From contig NZ_SUKC01000001.1 of the NCBI RefSeq assembly GCF_005047635.1, positions 1-64,000 of the forward strand: a stretch of DNA of 64,000 bases, written 5' to 3'. This DNA comes from Arthrobacter sp. CAU 1506. Lineage in GTDB: Bacteria > Actinomycetota > Actinomycetes > Actinomycetales > Micrococcaceae. The notes under the pieces are model-generated. The model did no database searches. It was given only the letters and a program-made list of their open reading frames with translations, and was not told the origin of the DNA. Both the position numbers and the translations under genes were made by a program. This document shows, piece after piece, positions 30,014-38,345 of the stretch. Within the stretch, counting starts at the first letter, position 1. Each line of letters starts with the position of its first letter.

Positions 30014-30433
30014 ATGAGCAGCTCAGATAACAATCCGCAGAACGACGGCCACCGACACAGCTTCGCGCCGGATGCCGGTTCTGCTTCTACCCAGGAACAG
30101 GAAGTCCTGGGCCAGATGCGCGACATCGCCGAAGTGCCCGCTGTGGAAGTCATCACCACCGCGGCCGTCCACCTGATGAGTGCCGCCGCCGTTAAATGCG
30201 GATTGGCCGCCGGCGACGATGCTGAAGAGCTCAAAGATCTGGACGAAGCCCGCAAGCTGATCACGGCGCTGGCTGGCTTTGTGACAGCTGCCGCGCCGGA
30301 AATCGGCAGCCAGCATGCCGGCCCGTTACGCGATGGCCTCCGCTCCCTGCAACTGGCCTTCCGCGAGGCGTCCGTGATCCAGGACGAGCCGGGCAAGGGA
30401 CCGGGTGAGAAGTTCACCGGCCCGGTCAACTAA
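30014..30433 (+). CDS. DUF1844 domain protein
   Basis: A 139-aa acidic cytoplasmic protein. The DUF1844 core is recognisable as EVPAVEVITTAAVHLMSAAAVKCGL, followed by DLDEARKLITALAGFV. Function unknown. The gene is divergent from infC, a position I recall for this family in actinobacteria. ATG 30014 gives MSSSDNNPQ; an in-frame GTG at 29990 is less likely because it lies over the putative infC promoter. A terminator follows the stop. Confidence 0.82.
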   Translation: MSSSDNNPQNDGHRHSFAPDAGSASTQEQEVLGQMRDIAEVPAVEVITTAAVHLMSAAAVKCGLAAGDDAEELKDLDEARKLITALAGFVTAAAPEIGSQHAGPLRDGLRSLQLAFREASVIQDEPGKGPGEKFTGPVN

Positions 30434-30457
30434 TCTGGCAAGAACTCCACAACAAAA

Positions 30458-30494
30458 AAGAACGACGCCGGTGCACGCACCGGCGTCGTTCTTG
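30458..30494. terminator. bidirectional intrinsic terminator
   Basis: A perfect 16-bp stem (arm AAGAACGACGCCGGTG with its complement) has a 4-nt loop. It is flanked by an A-run on the left and TTGTCTTTA on the right. It lies between the convergent DUF1844 and SseB-like genes and should stop transcription from both sides. Confidence 0.85.
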
Positions 30495-30532
30495 TCTTTA
30501 CAGCAGGCAGGGCGTGCGGATCCCCCGACCGC

Positions 30533-31381
30533 TCAGCGGGTGAACTTCAGCTCCAGCGAATCCACGCGCTCGGCAAACTCCTGCCGTGCCTGCAGCCTCT
30601 CCTGGATTCGCCCGGCCAAAGCAGCCAACTGCTCGCGGCCCAGACCGTCACGTACCTGCAGCACCAGGCGAAGCTCCGGTCCGTGGCCGCCTCCTGCCAC
30701 CACCGAACCATCGGCCGTCCGGACCGCGATCCCGGCCCCCGGCTCGACGGATGCTGCCAAGACGGCTTCCTCCGTACTGGTGGCGTCGGCCACCCAGTCC
30801 AGCAGCGCCGGATCACGGTAGGAGGGCAGCCATTCCTGTTGCTTGGCCAACGCCCACACGGCCGGCCGCCGGACCACGAAGGTCAGCGCGGCACCCGGGT
30901 CGATGACCAACAGTTCCGCGTCTTCGGACACTGCCGCCAACGCCGCCCGCGGCGCGTAAACGGCAACCGGACGGGCCTCGGGATGCCAGGCTTCGAGGGC
31001 GGCGGTATTGCTGAACGCGGGGAGCGCACGGCGCCCGTCCGGGGCTTGCAGCGTCACCAAGGCCATGTCCGCCTGCTTATCGGCCGTCAAGCCGCCGCTA
31101 CCCTCGGCTTCTTCACCGAGGGTGGCGACGATGGGGACGAAGACGCGGGCGTTGGCCAGTGCGGCCACTACTTCCGCTTCCCCGCCGGTGCCGGCGGCCA
31201 GCCACTGAAGAGCTGCTTCATAGGCCGGATCGGTGCTGCCGTCGTCGTGATCGAACTGGTGCAGCGGATTTCCTGCGCCACTCAGGTCGCGCCCGGTCCA
31301 GCTTTGGCCCGCCGAGTCCCCTGCGCCGCCGGCGCCCGCCAAGGCCGCAGCAATGTGGGCCGGCAGCTCCTTCTTTCCCAC
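30533..31381 (-). CDS. SseB-family protein
   Basis: 282-aa protein with the SseB N-terminal domain (YEAALQWLAAGTGGEAEVVAALANARVFVPIVA and ALPAFSNTAALEAWHPEARPV), followed by a C-terminal alpha/beta region. Such actinobacterial proteins often sit with the histidine genes; their biochemical role is not established. ATG 31381 follows the stretch of non-coding DNA after the bidirectional terminator; the stop of upstream priA is 9 nt away, so it is likely co-transcribed with the his genes. Confidence 0.75.
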   Translation of the reverse strand: MGKKELPAHIAAALAGAGGAGDSAGQSWTGRDLSGAGNPLHQFDHDDGSTDPAYEAALQWLAAGTGGEAEVVAALANARVFVPIVATLGEEAEGSGGLTADKQADMALVTLQAPDGRRALPAFSNTAALEAWHPEARPVAVYAPRAALAAVSEDAELLVIDPGAALTFVVRRPAVWALAKQQEWLPSYRDPALLDWVADATSTEEAVLAASVEPGAGIAVRTADGSVVAGGGHGPELRLVLQVRDGLGREQLAALAGRIQERLQARQEFAERVDSLELKFTR

Positions 31382-31390
31382 GCTGGACCC

Positions 31391-32131
31391 TCAGCGCCGT
31401 CCGGCTACGTCGAGGGCTTCGGGCAGGGTGAACTTGCCCGCGTAGAGGGCCTTGCCGACAATCGCCCCTTCGACTCCGGTCGGAACCAGTTCCCGCAGGG
31501 CCCGCAAGTCATCCAGGCTCGAAATGCCGCCGGAGGCCACCACGGGCTTCTCGGTCCGCTCGCACATCTGCCGCAGAAGGTCGATGTTCGGCCCGCGCAG
31601 TGTTCCGTCTTTGGTCACGTCGGTCACCACGTACCTGGCGCAACCGGCGTCTTCAAGGCGGGACAGGACCTCCCAGAGGTCGCCACCTTCCTCGGTCCAG
31701 CCCCGGGCTGCCAGCGTGGTGCCGCGGACATCAAGACCCACCGCGATGGCGTCGCCGTGCCGGGCGATGGCGCGCGCGGTCCACTCCGGGTTTTCCAGGG
31801 CGGCGGTGCCCAGGTTGACGCGGGTTGCACCGAATTCGAGGGCCCGCTCCAGGGATTCGTCGTCCCGAATGCCGCCAGACAGCTCCACCTTGATCTTCAG
31901 CTCGTCGGCGACGCGGCGCAGCACTTCCGTGTTGTTGCCACGGCCGAATGCGGCATCGAGATCCACCAGGTGCACCCACTCCGCTCCGTCGTTCTGCCAT
32001 GCCAGTGCAGCGTCCAGCGGATCTCCGTAACTGGTTTCGCTGCCGGCTTCACCTTGGACCAGCCGGACTGCCTGGCCGTCCGCTACATCGACTGCGGGCA
32101 GGAGCTCAAGGATGGGCGTTGGGTTCGTCAT
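31391..32131 (-). CDS. priA: phosphoribosyl isomerase A (HisA/TrpF dual function)
   Basis: TIM-barrel isomerase of the histidine pathway (ProFAR to PRFAR). In many actinobacteria the same enzyme also performs the TrpF step of tryptophan synthesis. The catalytic aspartates are in [13 protein letters not shown] (near the N terminus) and [13 protein letters not shown] (~residue 175). At 246 aa the length is normal. The assignment of dual function comes from phylum-wide knowledge and was not tested here; no trpF is in the window. It follows the small membrane protein gene with a 45-nt gap. Confidence 0.93.
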   Translation of the reverse strand: MTNPTPILELLPAVDVADGQAVRLVQGEAGSETSYGDPLDAALAWQNDGAEWVHLVDLDAAFGRGNNTEVLRRVADELKIKVELSGGIRDDESLERALEFGATRVNLGTAALENPEWTARAIARHGDAIAVGLDVRGTTLAARGWTEEGGDLWEVLSRLEDAGCARYVVTDVTKDGTLRGPNIDLLRQMCERTEKPVVASGGISSLDDLRALRELVPTGVEGAIVGKALYAGKFTLPEALDVAGRR

Positions 32132-32176
32132 TGTGGTTCCGCTTTCTGCGCCGTCAGCTGCGCGGGCTGTAGGTGG

Positions 32177-32338
32177 TTACTCGGTTGGACCGAGGGTGAG
32201 CAGGTAGGCCGCGAGCAGGGACATACCGGCCAAAATCCAGAAAACGATGGCCGACCATTTGGGCAGCCGCTGTTGCCGGAACGAGATGGCTCCGCCGGCC
32301 AGCAGGCCGGCCAGGGCCATGAGGAGTAGGCTGCCCAC
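32177..32338 (-). CDS. 53-aa membrane protein between hisH and priA
   Basis: A short open frame translates to a clearly membrane-like peptide: two hydrophobic helices (SLLLMALAGLLAGGAISF and WSAIVFWILAGMSLLAAYLL) joined by a basic turn (RQQRLPKW), ending LGPTE. The GTG start lies 2 nt after the hisH stop and GAGG is 7 nt upstream, inside the end of hisH. The codon third positions are GC-rich. I do not know a function. Its place inside the operon suggests co-expression with histidine synthesis. Confidence 0.72.
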   Translation of the reverse strand: MGSLLLMALAGLLAGGAISFRQQRLPKWSAIVFWILAGMSLLAAYLLTLGPTE

Positions 32339-32340
32339 GG

Positions 32341-32982
32341 CTACCTCAGCGTCTTCAGCCAGTTGCGGAGCAACTCCGCGCCGGCGTCCCCGGACTTCTC
32401 CGGGTGGAATTGGGTAGCACTCAGTGGACCGTTCTCAACGGCCGCGATGAAGGGCTCCCCGTGCGTGGACCAGGTGACCCGCGGCGGCGTCATCGCCGGC
32501 TGGGTGACATCAAAGTTCCAGTGCTGCACACCATAGGAGTGGACAAAGTAGAACCGTTCGTCTTCAATGCCGGCGAACAACCGGCTGCCTTCCGCGGCGT
32601 CAACGGTGTTCCACCCCATGTGCGGCACCACCTCCGCCGGCAGCGCTTCCACGACTCCGGGCCACTCCCCGATCCCCTGGGTGCGTACGCCGTGTTCAAC
32701 ACCTTCTTCGAACATGACCTGCAGGCCCACGCAAATGCCCAGCACCGGGCGGCCGCCGGCTACCCGTCGTCCGATCCAACGCAGCGCATCCACGGACTTC
32801 AGCCCTTCCATGACCGTGGCGAAGGCGCCGACACCGGGGACCAACAGCCCGTCCGCGTTGAGCACATCCTCGGAAGCATGGCTGAGCGTGACATTGGCAC
32901 CGACGTGTTCCAGCGCCCGGACCGCCGAGCGCACGTTCCCGGACCCGTAGTCCAGGACAGTGACTTTGGGCCCAGCCGTCAC
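32341..32982 (-). CDS. hisH: imidazole glycerol phosphate synthase, glutaminase subunit
   Basis: Class I glutamine amidotransferase that feeds ammonia to HisF. The nucleophile is in [14 protein letters not shown] (~Cys85); the catalytic His-Glu pair lies in [10 protein letters not shown] near the C terminus. At 213 aa the length is normal. Its start overlaps the hisB stop by 4 nt. The partner hisF is not in the window. Confidence 0.95.
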   Translation of the reverse strand: MTAGPKVTVLDYGSGNVRSAVRALEHVGANVTLSHASEDVLNADGLLVPGVGAFATVMEGLKSVDALRWIGRRVAGGRPVLGICVGLQVMFEEGVEHGVRTQGIGEWPGVVEALPAEVVPHMGWNTVDAAEGSRLFAGIEDERFYFVHSYGVQHWNFDVTQPAMTPPRVTWSTHGEPFIAAVENGPLSATQFHPEKSGDAGAELLRNWLKTLR

Positions 32983-33596
32983 AGGGCGCCCTTCGTTGAG
33001 GGAATGCCCTCGACCCGGGGATCGGGCTCTACGGCCGCGCGCAGCGCCCGGGCGAAAGCCTTGAACTGGGCCTCGACGATGTGGTGCGGGTCGCGGCCGC
33101 CAAGCACCCGCATGTGCAGGCAGATCTGGCCATGCAGCGTGATGGCTTCAAATACGTGGCGGGTCAGCGACCCGGTGAAGTGTCCGCCGATCAGGTGGTA
33201 TTCCTGCCCAGCAGGTTCTCCCGAGTGCACCAGGTAGGGGCGCCCGGAGATGTCGACGACGGCGTGGGCCAGCGCTTCATCCAGCGGTACCGTTGCTTCG
33301 CCGAACCGGCGGATCCCGGCTTTGTTGCCCAACGCCTGCTTCAAGCTCTCGCCGATCGTGATCGCCACATCTTCGACGGTGTGGTGGGCGTCAATATGCG
33401 TGTCGCCGGTGGCCTTCACGGTCAGATCGATCAGCGAGTGCTTCGCGAGTGCCGTGAGCATGTGGTCGTAGAACGGCACGGTGGTGCTGATCTCGGAACG
33501 GCCGGTGCCGTCGAGATCCAGTTCAACCAGCACGGACGACTCACTGGTGGTGCGTTCGAGGCGTGCGGTACGTCCGGTGGTGATATCCACGGTCAT
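32979..33596 (-). CDS. hisB: imidazoleglycerol-phosphate dehydratase
   Basis: Mn-dependent dehydratase of histidine synthesis. Metal-binding histidine repeats are visible in [15 protein letters not shown] and [19 protein letters not shown]. At 205 aa it is the monofunctional form without a HisN phosphatase domain. It lies between hisC (54-nt gap) and hisH (overlap). Confidence 0.96.
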   Translation of the reverse strand: MTVDITTGRTARLERTTSESSVLVELDLDGTGRSEISTTVPFYDHMLTALAKHSLIDLTVKATGDTHIDAHHTVEDVAITIGESLKQALGNKAGIRRFGEATVPLDEALAHAVVDISGRPYLVHSGEPAGQEYHLIGGHFTGSLTRHVFEAITLHGQICLHMRVLGGRDPHHIVEAQFKAFARALRAAVEPDPRVEGIPSTKGAL

Positions 33597-33650
33597 GGGA
33601 ATCCTTTGACGAAATGGTTGACCGGCCCAAGCCGGTTCGCTCTTAACAGT

Positions 33651-34760
33651 TTAGGAGACTGGGCTCGACATCAGAGCCCTGATGCCTTCGAGGAAGGCTG
33701 TGGTCTCGGCCTCAGTGCCCGCGGTCACCCGCAAGTGTCCGGGAATCCCGACGTCGCGGATCAGCACGCCGTCATCCAGGAGCCCCTGCCACACAGCATG
33801 CGGATCCTCCAGGCCGCCGAAGAACACGAAGTTAGAATCCGACGGCGCCGGCTTCAACCCCAGTTCGGCCAGTCCCTCGACAATGCGGTCCCGCTGGGTC
33901 TTGATGTCCTCAACATTGGCCAGCAACGCGTCTGCATGTTCCAGCGCGGCCAACGCCGTTGCCTGCGTGATGGCGGACAAATGGTACGGCAGCCGGACCA
34001 AGCGCAAGGCATCGGCAATCTGTGGTGCGGCGGCGAGGTATCCCACCCGGGCTCCGGCCAGGGCGAAGGCCTTGCTCATGGTGCGGGAAACGATGAGCCG
34101 TTCCCGCCCGGGCAGCAGCGTCAGCGCGCTCGGCGTTCCGGCGTGGGCGAATTCGGCATAGGCCTCGTCCACGATCACGATGGCATTGGATGCCTCCCCC
34201 GCTTCGTAGGCTGCCTCGACAACATCAAGCCCAAGCGCGGTGCCCGTCGGGTTGTTCGGGGAGCATAAGACGACGACGTTTGCGGCGGTTTTTGCGACCG
34301 CAGCGGCAGCCGCCTCCGGAGTGAGCGTAAAGTCTGCCCCCCGCGGCACCGCCACATACTCGGTGTCGGTCCCGCTGGCCAGCAGCGGGTACATGGAGTA
34401 CGTCGGCGGGAAGCTCAGCAACGTCCGGCCCGGCCCGCCGAAGGCCTGAAGGATTTGCTGCAGCACTTCGTTCGATCCGTTGGCTGCCCAGATGTTCTCG
34501 GCAGTGAGGCCATGGCCCAGGTAGCCGGACAACGCCTGCCGAAGCTCGGTAAACTCGCGGTCCGGATACCGGTTCAGCCCAACCGCGGCGGCGCTGACGG
34601 ACGAAACGATGGCTTGATGCACCGACTCGGGCAGGCCGTGGGTGTTTTCATTGACGTTCAGCAGGATGGGCACCTCCAACTGGGGGGCGCCATACGGCTC
34701 CAGGCCCCGGAGATTTTCCCGTAACGGCAGGCGGTTCAGGCGTTCTAGCTGCTCACTCAC
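33651..34760 (-). CDS. hisC: histidinol-phosphate aminotransferase
   Basis: PLP enzyme (class I/II fold) forming histidinol phosphate. The Schiff-base lysine is in VSRTMSKAFALAGARVGYL; NENTHGLPE and AANGSNEVLQQILQAFGGPG are typical. At 369 aa the length is normal. It is the first his gene on this strand. hisD, which in many actinobacteria precedes hisC, is missing from this position and from the window. Confidence 0.95.
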   Translation of the reverse strand: MSEQLERLNRLPLRENLRGLEPYGAPQLEVPILLNVNENTHGLPESVHQAIVSSVSAAAVGLNRYPDREFTELRQALSGYLGHGLTAENIWAANGSNEVLQQILQAFGGPGRTLLSFPPTYSMYPLLASGTDTEYVAVPRGADFTLTPEAAAAAVAKTAANVVVLCSPNNPTGTALGLDVVEAAYEAGEASNAIVIVDEAYAEFAHAGTPSALTLLPGRERLIVSRTMSKAFALAGARVGYLAAAPQIADALRLVRLPYHLSAITQATALAALEHADALLANVEDIKTQRDRIVEGLAELGLKPAPSDSNFVFFGGLEDPHAVWQGLLDDGVLIRDVGIPGHLRVTAGTEAETTAFLEGIRALMSSPVS

Positions 34761-34773
34761 CGATCCAGCTTAA

Positions 34774-34813
34774 GCTTCGGTCCGCCCGGGGCAGGAATCG
34801 GGCGGACCGAAGC
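34774..34813 (-). terminator. terminator downstream of the LysM gene
   Basis: A perfect 15-bp inverted repeat (GCTTCGGTCCGCCCG at 34774-34788 with 34799-34813) and 10-nt loop lie between the LysM gene stop and the hisC start. It separates the SOS-type gene from the his operon. Confidence 0.75.
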
Positions 34814-34832
34814 AGCTCATATTACGGTTGGC

Positions 34833-35186
34833 TCACTTCGCTGAAGGCACGAGAAGCTGCTGACCGGAATGGACGATGTCCCCGTCCAGGCCGTTCAGCT
34901 GGGCAATCTCGAAGATGACATCGTGCGGGTTGCGATCAGGCGCGGAATGCACCGCCACATCCCAGAGCGTCTGGCCGCTGCCGACCGTGACGGTCACGGC
35001 GGGCCCAGGACCCAAGCCGCCGGCTGCAGCCATTGCCGGTGCAGTGAAGAAGCCGATCAAGGTGAGCGCAGCGGCCGCGGCAAGCATGAGCGGCAGGCCA
35101 ATCAGCAGCAAGCGGCCCCGGCGAGTGAGCCGGAGGCGGGCATTGGCGTGAAAGTCTGCGGGCTGCGGTGCGAGCTGGGCGGACAT
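34833..35186 (-). CDS. LysM membrane protein, probable SOS cell-division regulator
   Basis: A 117-aa protein with a basic cytoplasmic N terminus, one membrane segment (about 26-48) and a C-terminal LysM-like peptidoglycan-binding domain (about 65-115, VGSGQTLWDVA, NGLDGDIVHSGQQLLVP). ATG 35186 has AAAGGTGG 4 nt upstream. It is divergent from lexA and preceded by a LexA box, the same arrangement as M. tuberculosis Rv2719c (ChiZ) and, functionally, B. subtilis YneA and C. glutamicum DivS. A role in delaying division after DNA damage is inferred from this synteny. Confidence 0.78.
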   Translation of the reverse strand: MSAQLAPQPADFHANARLRLTRRGRLLLIGLPLMLAAAAALTLIGFFTAPAMAAAGGLGPGPAVTVTVGSGQTLWDVAVHSAPDRNPHDVIFEIAQLNGLDGDIVHSGQQLLVPSAK

Positions 35187-35246
35187 GGTGCCACCTTTCC
35201 GATTTTCGATCTGTTTCGACTGGTTTCGATCATCGAACCACCGCAT

Positions 35247-35262
35247 TCGAACGTATCTTCGA
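35247..35262. promoter_or_regulatory. LexA box upstream of the LysM gene
   Basis: TCGAACGTATCTTCGA differs from the TCGAACN4GTTCGA consensus at one defined position. It lies 61 bp upstream of the LysM gene start and 52 bp from a second LexA box nearer lexA. Confidence 0.75.
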
Positions 35263-35313
35263 ATGCGTCTTCTACAGTTCTAGCACTGGTGATCGACTAT
35301 TGTCGAGACTCAG

Positions 35314-35354
35314 TCGAACAAATGTTTGAAATTCCTCACCGCCTCGCCTAGCGT
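35314..35354 (+). promoter_or_regulatory. LexA box and promoter of lexA
   Basis: TCGAACAAATGTTTGA (35314-35329) matches the SOS consensus except for a T in place of C in the right half. It overlaps a good -35, TTGAAA (35326-35331), followed after 17 nt by TAGCGT (35349-35354). LexA bound here would block polymerase, the expected autoregulation. Confidence 0.75.
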
Positions 35355-35486
35355 TGATGGCAGAGGCGGCTATGACATGAAGTGCATCAGCCGCCACTGA
35401 CAAAACAGTCGAGACAGCAATCCGCGTGCCGGTTGCGCATTAGCCAGGCCGGCGCATGGACCATCATGGGAAGACCGGGGCCGGAT

Positions 35487-36236
35487 ATGTCCGAAGAGAC
35501 CACCACCACTGCCGGAGCACGGCGGCGCGGCCGCCCTGTCAAGGTCGGACGCAGCCTGACCCCGCGGCAGAAAAAGATCCTGGAAACCATCCAGCGCTCC
35601 GTGATTGCCCACGGGTATCCCCCGTCGATGCGCGAGATCGGCGATATCGTCGGTCTGGCGAGCTTGTCCAGCGTCACCCACCAGTTGGCTCAACTGGAGA
35701 AGATGGGCTACATCCGGCGGGATCCCAAGCGCCCCCGGGCGATGGAGATCCTCACCCCGCTGACGCTCGACAACGGCGGCGTGGAAATCGTGGGCGTCGA
35801 CGAGCCGCAGCAGTTGCGCAGCTCCAGCGGCGTCGCGGTCTCCGAACTCACCACCTCATCCGATACCGCCATGGTGCCGCTGGTGGGGCGGATCGCCGCC
35901 GGCGGGCCGATCCTTGCAGATCAGGCGGTCGAGGACGTCATGCCGCTGCCCCGTCAGTTGGTGGGACACGGCGAGTTGTTCATGCTCAAGGTTTCCGGCG
36001 ATTCGATGATCGACGCTGCCATTTGCGACGGCGATTGGGTGGTGGTCCGGCAGCAGCACACCGCCGAGAACGGAGATATCGTTGCTGCGCTGCTCGACGA
36101 CGAGGCAACGGTTAAAACCTTCCGGCAGCGCGACGGGCACACCTGGCTGCTGCCGCAGAACACGCGCTATGAACCGATCTTGGGCGACCACGCCACCATC
36201 ATGGGCAAGGTTGTCTCCGTGATGCGCGCGCTCTGA
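35487..36236 (+). CDS. lexA: LexA repressor
   Basis: SOS master repressor. N-terminal winged helix ([34 protein letters not shown]), then the S24 self-cleaving domain: Ala-Gly cleavage site at 138-139 ([11 protein letters not shown]), catalytic Ser173 (SGDSMIDA) and Lys210 (EATVKTF). At 249 aa from ATG 35487 the length is normal for actinobacteria; an in-frame ATG at 35466 adds seven residues and cannot be excluded. Neither has a strong ribosome binding site. Confidence 0.95.
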   Translation: MSEETTTTAGARRRGRPVKVGRSLTPRQKKILETIQRSVIAHGYPPSMREIGDIVGLASLSSVTHQLAQLEKMGYIRRDPKRPRAMEILTPLTLDNGGVEIVGVDEPQQLRSSSGVAVSELTTSSDTAMVPLVGRIAAGGPILADQAVEDVMPLPRQLVGHGELFMLKVSGDSMIDAAICDGDWVVVRQQHTAENGDIVAALLDDEATVKTFRQRDGHTWLLPQNTRYEPILGDHATIMGKVVSVMRAL

Positions 36237-36276
36237 CCGCTCGGTCACCCATCACCCGGGCCGGTTGGACCTGCCC

Positions 36277-36304
36277 ACGGCGGCGGCGCTCCTGCCGCCG
36301 CCGT
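36277..36304. terminator. terminator between lexA and dinG
   Basis: ACGGCGGCGGC (36277-36287) pairs with GCCGCCGCCGT (36294-36304) around a 6-nt loop, followed by TT. It lies between the convergent lexA and DinG-like genes. Confidence 0.7.
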
Positions 36305-36305
36305 T

Positions 36306-38345
36306 TCAGGCTGCGGCGGCCGCCAGCCGCTCCAGAATCTGGCGGGCGGTCGCACCATCCTTCGTGCTCCAGAACGGCGGCAGGGCGCTGCGCAGGAAGT
36401 TTCCATAGCGCGCCGTGGCCAGCCTGGAATCCAAGACGGCTACCACTCCCTTGTCATTGGCTGCTCGGATCAAGCGGCCGGCTCCCTGCGCCAGCCGCAC
36501 GGCGGCGTGGGTGGCTGAGACGGTCATGAAACCGTTGCCTCCCGCTTGGGCCACCGACCGGGTCCGGGCGGTGGTAAGGGGGTCGTCCGGCCGCGGGAAC
36601 GGAATGCGGTCGATCACTACCAGCCGGCATGCCTCGCCGGGCACATCGACGCCCTGCCACAGCGTCATGGTGCCGAACAGGCAGGTGTCCGGTTCATCCG
36701 CGAATTGGCGGACCAACGCCGCCATTGAGGATTCGCCCTGGCACAGGATGGTCAGGTCGGTGCGCTTGCGCATTTCAGCCGCAGCCTCTTCTGCCGCACG
36801 CCGCGAGGAGAACAGTCCGAGGGCACCGCCGCGAGAGGCCTGCAGCAGTTCCTCGAGTTCGTCGAGCTGCTCCGGACTGGTGCCGCGGCCCGGCTTGGGC
36901 AGATGCGATGCCACATACAGCACGCCCTGGCGCGGGTAGTCGAAGGGGCTGCCCACATCGGCACTCGAGTAAGCCGGAGCGCCGGCCCCCAGCAACCCGA
37001 GCGAACCGGCGACGGCGTCGAAGGTTCCGCCCACCGACAGCGTGGCAGACGTCAGCACCACCGTATGTTCGTCGAAGAGCCCTTCACGCAGTCTGGACGC
37101 GACAGACAACGGAGCAATGTTGAGGGTAGCCGGTTGGTCGTCGTTGGCGACGTAGTCCCCGGCCTCGCCGTAGGTGCTGGGACGGGTTGCCCAAATGACC
37201 TCGCGGGAATCCGCCGCGGACAGCAGCCGTTCTGCCATCTCCAACACCGCGGCGAGACGCGAACGGGCCATCTGCCGGCCGCCGTCCGCCGCTCCGGATC
37301 CGTCGGGCTTGGAATCGGATAGCGCCACGCGGGCGGCCTCCCGCACCTGCATGAGCACCAGTTCTTGCTCCTGGCGCAGACCGGAGGCCTGCAATCCGCT
37401 CGGCACGGCTTCCAAGACATCCTCCAGCGCGCCGGCCGCCGAATTGAGGGGTTCCACGCTGATTCCGGTGTGCTTGCGCGCGGTAGAGGCCGCGGTGCGT
37501 ACCATGGCCGCGGACAGCTGCCCGGCCACCGCGCTGGTCACTCGGTCCTGCAGTTCGTGGGCCTCGTCAATGACCACCACGTCGTAGTCCGGAAGGACTG
37601 CGACGCCCTCGAAGGCGTTGATGGCGAGCATGGCATGGTTGGTGATCACGATGTCCGCTTCGGCCGCATGTCCGCGTGCCAGTTCGCTGAAGCATTCCGC
37701 CGCGAGGGGGCACTTTTGCGCGCCGAGGCATTCCATCGATCCCACGGAAACCTGGCGCCATGCCCGGTCACTGACACCCGGCACCAGTTCATCGCGGTCG
37801 CCGGTCTCGGTCTCCTGCGCCCATTCGCGCAGGCGCACCACCTCCTTGCCCAACGCACTCGACGCCCCGCCGGATGCCCCTCCGCCGGCGGGCGCCGGAT
37901 GCGGGACGGCGTCCTCGCCCAGGCTGAACAGCGCGGCTGGCGCGTCTTCGTCCGGAAAGCCGCCGGCCAGCTTATGCAGGCAGACGTAATTGTTCCGCCC
38001 TTTGAGCAACGCGACGTCCAGCGGCCGCGGAAGCTCATCGGCGACGGCTTCCATCAGCCGCGGCAGATCCCGTTTGACGATCTGCGATTGCAGGGCCAGC
38101 GTCGCCGTGGAAACGATAGCGGGCTTCTCACCTTCCAACGCTTGCACCATGAGCGGGACCAGATAGGCCAACGACTTTCCAGTGCCGGTGCCCGCCTGCA
38201 CCAGCAGATGCCGTCGGCGGTCGAAGGCCTCGGCCACCTTGGCAGCCATTTCATGCTGGCCGGCGCGATGCTGGCCGCCCATTCCCTGGACTGCGACATC
38301 CAGCAGCCGCAACGCCTCGCCGGCCGGAACCCGGGTATCAGTCAT
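36306..38345 (-). CDS. dinG: DinG/XPD-family iron-sulfur DNA helicase
   Basis: Superfamily 2 helicase expected to unwind DNA 5' to 3'. Walker A is AGTGTGKSLAYL near residue 55, the DEAH box is VVVIDEAHELQDRV, and four cysteines between them (NNYVC, SMEC, QKC, AEC) form the XPD-type [4Fe-4S] site. C-terminal helicase motifs include LFGTMTLWQGVDVPG and QGAGRLIR. ATG 38345 (679 aa) overlaps the hflX stop by 8 nt; a longer frame from 38396 would lie inside hflX. No exonuclease domain is fused. Confidence 0.9.
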   Translation of the reverse strand: MTDTRVPAGEALRLLDVAVQGMGGQHRAGQHEMAAKVAEAFDRRRHLLVQAGTGTGKSLAYLVPLMVQALEGEKPAIVSTATLALQSQIVKRDLPRLMEAVADELPRPLDVALLKGRNNYVCLHKLAGGFPDEDAPAALFSLGEDAVPHPAPAGGGASGGASSALGKEVVRLREWAQETETGDRDELVPGVSDRAWRQVSVGSMECLGAQKCPLAAECFSELARGHAAEADIVITNHAMLAINAFEGVAVLPDYDVVVIDEAHELQDRVTSAVAGQLSAAMVRTAASTARKHTGISVEPLNSAAGALEDVLEAVPSGLQASGLRQEQELVLMQVREAARVALSDSKPDGSGAADGGRQMARSRLAAVLEMAERLLSAADSREVIWATRPSTYGEAGDYVANDDQPATLNIAPLSVASRLREGLFDEHTVVLTSATLSVGGTFDAVAGSLGLLGAGAPAYSSADVGSPFDYPRQGVLYVASHLPKPGRGTSPEQLDELEELLQASRGGALGLFSSRRAAEEAAAEMRKRTDLTILCQGESSMAALVRQFADEPDTCLFGTMTLWQGVDVPGEACRLVVIDRIPFPRPDDPLTTARTRSVAQAGGNGFMTVSATHAAVRLAQGAGRLIRAANDKGVVAVLDSRLATARYGNFLRSALPPFWSTKDGATARQILERLAAAAA

